Part shown: piece by piece, positions 59,711 to 64,000 of the stretch
How the letters are laid out: each line of letters begins with the position of its first letter
Numbering within the stretch: the stretch's first letter is position 1
The notes under the pieces: model-generated
What the model saw: the letters and a program-made list of their open reading frames with translations, nothing else
Databases searched by the model: none
What the model was told of the DNA's origin: nothing
DNA from: a bacterium BMS3Bbin10
GTDB lineage: Bacteria > Pseudomonadota > Alphaproteobacteria > Rhizobiales > Methyloligellaceae
Direction: 5' to 3'
Assembly (NCBI GenBank): GCA_002897995.1
Contig: BDTT01000131.1
Span: 57,923 to 121,922, forward strand
Length of the DNA stretch: 64,000 nt
Translations under genes and position numbers: made by a program

Positions 59711-60274
59711 CTAGTCGCCAAACGGTTCATTGCGGAACGCGGCCGTCGCTACGAGAAGGCGCCCGCCGCCGGGCATATTGCCAAGACCGCCAGGGAAATT
59801 GGCGATCAGGTTCCATTCGTAGAATGCGCGCACGACCACAACGTCGCTGCTCGCGCCGGGATCGAAACTGAAATTGGTGCGCAACTCGCCATTGCCGTCG
59901 AGCGGATCGGGGAGATTGATCCCGGTAAAGTCGTCAAACCGCAGCACGTCCAGTTTCAGGCCTCCCATACAGTCATAGACGCCGGTAACGCCGTCGCAGA
60001 TCGACTGCTTGAACTGGGCTTCGCTGAGCCCTTGTGTCTGCGCCTGTCCGGTCCGTATCAAACGGCTCGCCTTGTCGACGGCGTTCTCCAGGGTGAAGTT
60101 GGCGAAGAAAACGAGCGAGACTTCGATCAGCGCGACCATCAGCGCGAAGAAAGGCGCGGCCACGATTCCAAATTCGATGGCGGTCACGCCGGAAGAGTCC
60201 GCGCGGAACCGACGCAGAAACCCGCGCTTCCGGCCCGGCGTTTTTCCCTGACTGTTGGCTCGTGACTTGGTCAT
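59711..60274 (-). CDS. TadE-like pseudopilin
   Basis: Protein of 187 residues. After a basic lead rich in arginine comes SSGVTAIEFGIVAAPFFALM, the TadE motif with glutamate at the +5 position of the helix. The remainder (ASRLIRTGQAQTQGLSEAQFKQSICDGV onward) is the usual outer domain. It is the first gene of the two-gene unit on the minus strand, divergent from the tadG-like gene. It should be processed by the CpaA-type peptidase encoded at 63387. Confidence 0.9.
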   Translation of the reverse strand: MTKSRANSQGKTPGRKRGFLRRFRADSSGVTAIEFGIVAAPFFALMVALIEVSLVFFANFTLENAVDKASRLIRTGQAQTQGLSEAQFKQSICDGVTGVYDCMGGLKLDVLRFDDFTGINLPDPLDGNGELRTNFSFDPGASSDVVVVRAFYEWNLIANFPGGLGNMPGGGRLLVATAAFRNEPFGD

Positions 60275-60584
60275 GTCGGCCTCTTCCTGGCGGTCCTCCC
60301 GGCATTACGCGGATTGTGCGGGCCCACGGCCGCGCCGGGCGGCGGGTCAACTCACCGACAATTAGACACAGGATCACTTAAAGTTCTGTTGAGATTTGGC
60401 GGAATGCTCAGAAAGGTAAACAGAGTATGGAGTAAATTTTTAGGCAAATTTTATTCAAATTTTACCAGCCGGATTTGCGGAAATTTATAGTCCCTGTGAG
60501 AGGTTGCAGCCAGGTATTGCAAGTAATCCGGTCATGCGGGACGCCTCGGTTGGTCCCCGGCCGAAGTCTGGAGCACATCGGAAT
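60275..60584. promoter_or_regulatory. AT-rich divergent promoter region between tadE-like and tadG-like genes
   Basis: A 310-base gap without a gene. Bases 60410-60470 are markedly AT-rich (runs such as AAATTTTTAGG and AAATTTTATTC), as expected for one or two promoters. Frames extending the tadG-like gene upstream to 60504 are not conserved. I cannot fix -35 or -10 boxes with confidence. Confidence 0.45.
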
Positions 60585-62084
60585 ATGTGGCGACGCATAT
60601 CAGGAAAGTTGGGCAGGTTCGCCGCCGACGACCAGGGTGTCACGGCGCTGCTGTTCGGTATCCTGCTGGTCCCGCTGCTGCTGGGTATCGGTCTTTCGAT
60701 CGACTATTCGCGCGCATTGCGCGCCAAACAGCATCTCGGCAATGCGCTGGATTCCGCCGCGCTCGCCGTGGGCTCCTGGGTGGATTTGACCGAGTCTGAA
60801 ATCGCCGCCAAGGCTCAGTCCTTTTTCGACGCCAATTTCACGCCCGGCGGTCTCGGGTCTCCCAGCGCGCTCAGTGTGAGCTTTACGGACGGTGTTATCT
60901 CCATCAGCGCCACCAGCAGTGTCCAGACCACATTCATGCAACTGGCGGGCATCAGCGAGGTCACGGTCGGCGCATTCACCGAGGTGACGCTCAATGAAAA
61001 AAAAATTGAGCTCGTCATGGTGCTCGACAATACCGGCTCCATGGGCTGGAGCGGTAAGCTGACGGCTCTCAAGAACGCCTCGAACGCACTGCTGGATGTG
61101 ATGATTCCCGATGGCGGCAGCGGCACGTCGGAGGATGTACGCATCGGGCTTGTGCCGTTTGCGGCCGCGGTCAATATCGGCTCCGACAAGCTCAATTCGG
61201 GCTGGATTGACGTTTCCGCCCAGTCGTCCATCGCCGGCGAGGATTTTCAACCCGGGACCAATGTTCTCGACCTGTATGATCAAATTCAGAATGCGGCGTG
61301 GAATGGCTGCGTGAGGGCGCGCCCTGTGCCCTTCGATACGCAGGATACGCCGCCGGCCGGCGGCGATACGCTGTGGCCGCCCTATTTTGCGCCCGACGAA
61401 CCGGACTTCTATTCCTATTCCAACCGCTATGCCGACGATTCCGGTTACAGCGGCGGCACCTATGATTACGACGCGCGCCAGCGCTATACCGGCAAGTATA
61501 ATTCCCTGACGATCTCGGGGACCAGCGATGGACCCGATTTCAACTGCCGCACGCCGACGGTGACGCCCATGACGAATGTGCGCGCGAGCGTCGCCACCGC
61601 CATCGATCAGATGGTGGCGACGGGCTATACGGTTATTCCGGCCGGGCTGGCCTGGGGCTGGCGGCTTATTTCACCCGAAGCGCCCTTCAGTGAAGGCGTG
61701 GCTTATGATGATGAGGACACGATCAAGGCCATTGTATTGCTGACGGACGGACAGAATATGGTGAGCGGGGGCATGGGAACGCACAACCGTTCACAGTATT
61801 CAGCCTACGGGTTCGCCCAGGCGGGTCGCCTGGGGGCCACCAACGGATCGCAAGCCGAACAGGTCCTCAATGACAAGACCGCGGCGCTTTGCACCAATAT
61901 CAAGGCCAAGGAAATCCGGCTCTATACGATTACCTTCCAGGTCTCGAGCGGGTCGACGCAGGATCTGATGCGCGACTGCGCCACCGACCCGTCGATGTAT
62001 TACAATTCGCCCTCCAATGGAGAGCTTGAGTCCATTTTTCAGGATATCGCAAAAGGCCTGTCGGACCTCCGGATCAGCAAATAG
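60585..62084 (+). CDS. TadG-like pilus protein with von Willebrand A domain
   Basis: Protein of 499 residues. The N-terminal helix follows DDQGVTALLFGILLVPLLLGIG, the TadG/TadE-type membrane anchor, and a TadE-like region follows. The VWA domain has the MIDAS motif VLDNTGSMGW and the later LLTDGQNMVSGG; its aspartate and two serine/threonine positions suggest metal binding. TadG is thought to sit at the envelope as part of the Tad secretion system. I chose the ATG at 60585 (MWRRISGKL); it follows GGAG at a rather long distance. It is divergent from the TadE-like pair. Confidence 0.88.
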   Translation: MWRRISGKLGRFAADDQGVTALLFGILLVPLLLGIGLSIDYSRALRAKQHLGNALDSAALAVGSWVDLTESEIAAKAQSFFDANFTPGGLGSPSALSVSFTDGVISISATSSVQTTFMQLAGISEVTVGAFTEVTLNEKKIELVMVLDNTGSMGWSGKLTALKNASNALLDVMIPDGGSGTSEDVRIGLVPFAAAVNIGSDKLNSGWIDVSAQSSIAGEDFQPGTNVLDLYDQIQNAAWNGCVRARPVPFDTQDTPPAGGDTLWPPYFAPDEPDFYSYSNRYADDSGYSGGTYDYDARQRYTGKYNSLTISGTSDGPDFNCRTPTVTPMTNVRASVATAIDQMVATGYTVIPAGLAWGWRLISPEAPFSEGVAYDDEDTIKAIVLLTDGQNMVSGGMGTHNRSQYSAYGFAQAGRLGATNGSQAEQVLNDKTAALCTNIKAKEIRLYTITFQVSSGSTQDLMRDCATDPSMYYNSPSNGELESIFQDIAKGLSDLRISK

Positions 62085-62113
62085 CGCTTCGGGCTACGGC
62101 CCGGAAAACGTGG

Positions 62114-62617
62114 CTATTGCTGGGACGTTGTTCCATCGACCGCGGATTGTGCAAGCCCGATCTTGTTGCGGATTTCCTTGGCCAGCGGCTCGAAGAATGT
62201 CTCCGCGTCACCAGGTACGAGTGCGGGGATGCATGCCGGCGAGCAGCTGTAGGTCTGGCGCGCCGTTCCCTTGCTCACGATCAGAAGGCGTTCGGTGTCG
62301 ACCGAGACGGACACTTTCTTGCTGAGTGTCAGCTTGCCGGCTCCGTCCAGGACCATCAGGTTGGTCAGGCCGGCGCTCTTGCCGGTCACCACCAGCAGGC
62401 GGCTGCTTTGCACCGTAACGTCGGCAATCGACGGATTGCCGATAATGACCTCGACGCCGGGCCTGTCCAGGCGGACCAGTGTCGCCTGATCGATTTCGAC
62501 TTTGAGTTCGTTCGAGCGGGCCGGCCCGGCATGCAGGCCGACGAAAAGAGTGGCCATCAGCAGTAAGGCGGATGCGCCCGTGAACTGCGTAAGTGGTGAG
62601 GGGGCTTTGCTGCGCAT
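62114..62617 (-). CDS. Secretin-like pilus assembly protein with CpaC N-terminal domain only
   Basis: Protein of 167 residues with a signal peptide (MRSKAPSPLTQFTGASALLL onward, cut near ARS-NEL). The domain ELKVEIDQATLVRLDRPGVE to VVTGKSAGLTNLMVLDGAGK is the pilus-assembly N-terminal domain found at the start of CpaC secretins. The secretin channel part is absent, so this is a stand-alone periplasmic protein, perhaps an accessory to a full CpaC elsewhere. Its C-terminal part (CSPACIPALVPGD) has a cysteine pair. The ATG at 62617 gives the best signal peptide. Confidence 0.85.
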   Translation of the reverse strand: MRSKAPSPLTQFTGASALLLMATLFVGLHAGPARSNELKVEIDQATLVRLDRPGVEVIIGNPSIADVTVQSSRLLVVTGKSAGLTNLMVLDGAGKLTLSKKVSVSVDTERLLIVSKGTARQTYSCSPACIPALVPGDAETFFEPLAKEIRNKIGLAQSAVDGTTSQQ

Positions 62618-63051
62618 GGCGGGGGGTCTCCGGTTGAATATTTTGCCCATTAGGCGCTGCAATAGTGAATGAACTGCAAACGCGCGCGCCGTTGCGGGAC
62701 GCCGCCTCGTTCGAGGCGCCATGGGGAACGCGGAAGCGCGCGCGGCTCTGAATCAAGAAAAATTAAAAAAATTACGCGATAACAGGGATATAGCCCGCTT
62801 GCAGGCGAAGACGGGAAATTTGCGGCGCGCGAGAGGAAATTTTACAGTTAATAAACTGGTATATAATTCAAAGTATTCATTTCGGTAAAGACTATTTTAA
62901 CTAACCATATACAAAATAGATGGTTCGACTACCCCTATATTAACTTGATCGTAAGGCCCTGTATCTATGGTGCGGGTATGTTCGATCTGTTGGAAGGGAC
63001 GCCGGCAGACGGGCTTGTAAATTGGTTTTACTCTTTATAGGGAGAGTCAAA
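62618..63051. promoter_or_regulatory. AT-rich leader and promoter region of the flp gene
   Basis: A 434-base gap. The part 62755-62945 is far richer in A and T than the rest of the window, with stretches such as AAAAATTAAAAAAATTACG and TTAATAAACTGGTATATAAT, and probably holds the flp promoter, possibly bound by an H-NS-like or global regulator. No gene was found. A strong GGGAGAG ribosome site precedes the flp ATG at 63052. Confidence 0.55.
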
Positions 63052-63216
63052 ATGAAGAATCTGGTTAAGCGTTTTGCAAATGACGAGTCTGGCGCCACCG
63101 CGATCGAGTACGGCCTGATTGCCGCCGGTATCGGTGTGGCCATCGTCACGACTGTTGGTGGTGTCGGTTCTCAGCTGAATACCCTCTTCACCTCCGTCAA
63201 GTCGGACCTTCAGTAG
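63052..63216 (+). CDS. flp: Flp/Fap-type major pilin
   Basis: Protein of 54 residues: basic lead MKNLVKRFANDESG, then the processed helix ATAIEYGLIAAGIGVAIVTT with the conserved glutamate-tyrosine of Flp pilins, and a short tail ending KSDLQ. It is cut after the glycine by the CpaA prepilin peptidase and polymerises into the Tad pilus used for surface attachment. It has a strong ribosome site and its own terminator, so it is a highly expressed single-gene unit. Length and motif fit the family exactly. Confidence 0.95.
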   Translation: MKNLVKRFANDESGATAIEYGLIAAGIGVAIVTTVGGVGSQLNTLFTSVKSDLQ

Positions 63217-63270
63217 GCTCGGGCCTGCAACGCTCAAGCCGGCGCCAGTTGGCTTGAGGGGAAATTCACG

Positions 63271-63306
63271 GACCGCCCGCCTTTACCGGCGGGCGGTCTT
63301 TTTTTT
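63271..63306 (+). terminator. Intrinsic terminator of the flp pilin gene
   Basis: GACCGCCCGCC (63271-63281) pairs with GGCGGGCGGTC (63288-63298), followed by eight T bases. A second stem, CTCAAGCC/GGCTTGAG (63233-63258), lies just before it and may protect the 3' end of this abundant message. Confidence 0.93.
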
Positions 63307-63386
63307 GCCGCTTCTTTACCTGGATTTTACGGTGCGGCGTGCATAGTGACGGACACAATGAGTCCTGAGCCTAGGGGGGTTCGAAA

Positions 63387-63890
63387 ATGCTTGTTGAACT
63401 GGGGATTATATTTCTGCTCCCGGCCGTCATGGTCTTCGCCGGCGCGCTGGACCTTTTCACCATGACGATCTCGAACCGGATCAGCATTGGCCTTGTCGCG
63501 GGTTTTGTCCTTCTGGCGCCCTTTGCGGGTTTCGGCTGGGAAACGATTGCGCTGCATTTCGTTACCGGCGCCGCCATGCTTGTGCTTGGCATCGCGGCCT
63601 TCGCGGCCGGGTGGATCGGCGGAGGCGATGCAAAACTGTTTGCGGCCGCAAGTCTCTGGATGGGTCACGAATATCTTTATGAATACGCGTTGGTGACTTC
63701 GATATTCGGCGGCGTCCTTACGCTGGGCCTGTTGCTGGCGCGCAGGATGCCCTTGCCGGCGGGCCTGGCGGGACAGACCTGGATTGCCCGGCTCCACGAT
63801 GCCGGACAGGGCGTGCCCTACGGCGTCGCCATGGCTTTGGCCGTTCTCGTCGTATACCCGCAAACCCGCTGGCTTCAGGGCCTCATCTAG
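63387..63890 (+). CDS. cpaA: Prepilin peptidase CpaA/TadV
   Basis: Membrane protein of 167 residues, the short A24 aspartic peptidase form without the methylase domain. The two catalytic aspartates lie in AGALDLFTMTISNRI and in GGGDAKLFAAAS (GxGD motif). It cleaves the leader of Flp and of the TadE-like pseudopilins at the inner membrane. It follows the flp gene and terminator, as in Caulobacter cpa loci. The last 110 bases of the window after its stop show no gene and may carry the promoter of the next cpa gene. Confidence 0.93.
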   Translation: MLVELGIIFLLPAVMVFAGALDLFTMTISNRISIGLVAGFVLLAPFAGFGWETIALHFVTGAAMLVLGIAAFAAGWIGGGDAKLFAAASLWMGHEYLYEYALVTSIFGGVLTLGLLLARRMPLPAGLAGQTWIARLHDAGQGVPYGVAMALAVLVVYPQTRWLQGLI

Positions 63891-64000
63891 CCTCACGGAT
63901 AGTATCCCGCTCGCATAAATCGCGCGGCGGCCCGCCTGCATTTTTTCGCCTGCCCGATCAAATTGGCACGGCCATTAACCTCACGTTGACCAATCTTGCC

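Overview
The window is GC-rich, densely packed DNA from an alphaproteobacterium. The signs are the infC-rpmI-rplT-pheS-pheT order, a non-ATG infC start, an Flp/Tad pilus locus, glnK beside amt, and many GTGA/ATGA start-stop overlaps. No rRNA, tRNA or CRISPR array was found, and I cannot place the organism below class level.

Layout. 1-10 kb is housekeeping: the 3' part of queG, an NAD-binding epimerase-like gene, an ABHD10-like esterase, a GT4 glycosyltransferase, then infC, a broken amt with an intact glnK, rpmI, rplT, pheS and pheT. 10-23.5 kb is a catabolic and transport region: an aldehyde dehydrogenase, an iron-type alcohol dehydrogenase and a dimethylglycine/sarcosine-dehydrogenase-like flavoprotein, then a small membrane protein, a DMT exporter, a LysR regulator, an ABC transporter of the 2-aminoethylphosphonate/Fe3+ type and phnW, whose coding sequence carries an in-frame 4 x 36-bp repeat.

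23.5-40.7 kb looks like an accessory island for anaerobic or low-potential metabolism. It holds a MenA-like prenyltransferase, a complete IS1182-type element, a four-gene 2-oxoacid oxidoreductase with an NAD(P)-linked flavoprotein/ferredoxin subunit, an orphan sdhCD pair behind a perfect FNR-type box, a Crp/Fnr regulator, and a five-gene respiratory operon (EB_dh-type cytochrome c, NapC-like tetrahaem protein, FeS protein, NrfD, molybdopterin catalytic subunit) bracketed by two IS3-family remnants. Related 41-bp repeats lie at the two ends of this region in inverted orientation.

40.7-52 kb returns to core-like genes: Pit phosphate transporter plus DUF47 accessory, a candidate small RNA or attenuator, a DUF4202 gene, an unusual CbiX-AsmA fusion, rimO, an unknown small gene, a LeuB/isocitrate-dehydrogenase-family gene, a secreted SPOR-like protein, a LysR gene divergent from a 28-codon membrane ORF, and a universal stress protein. 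52-57 kb is an aldehyde:ferredoxin oxidoreductase (AOR) operon with FeS, FAD and MoaD-like partners, divergent from a bacterioferritin that lacks the haem-ligand methionine. 57-59 kb has a ketopantoate-reductase-family gene and a fumarylacetoacetase-family gene. 59-64 kb is the start of a Tad pilus locus (two TadE-like pseudopilins, TadG, CpaC N-terminal-domain protein, Flp pilin, CpaA peptidase).
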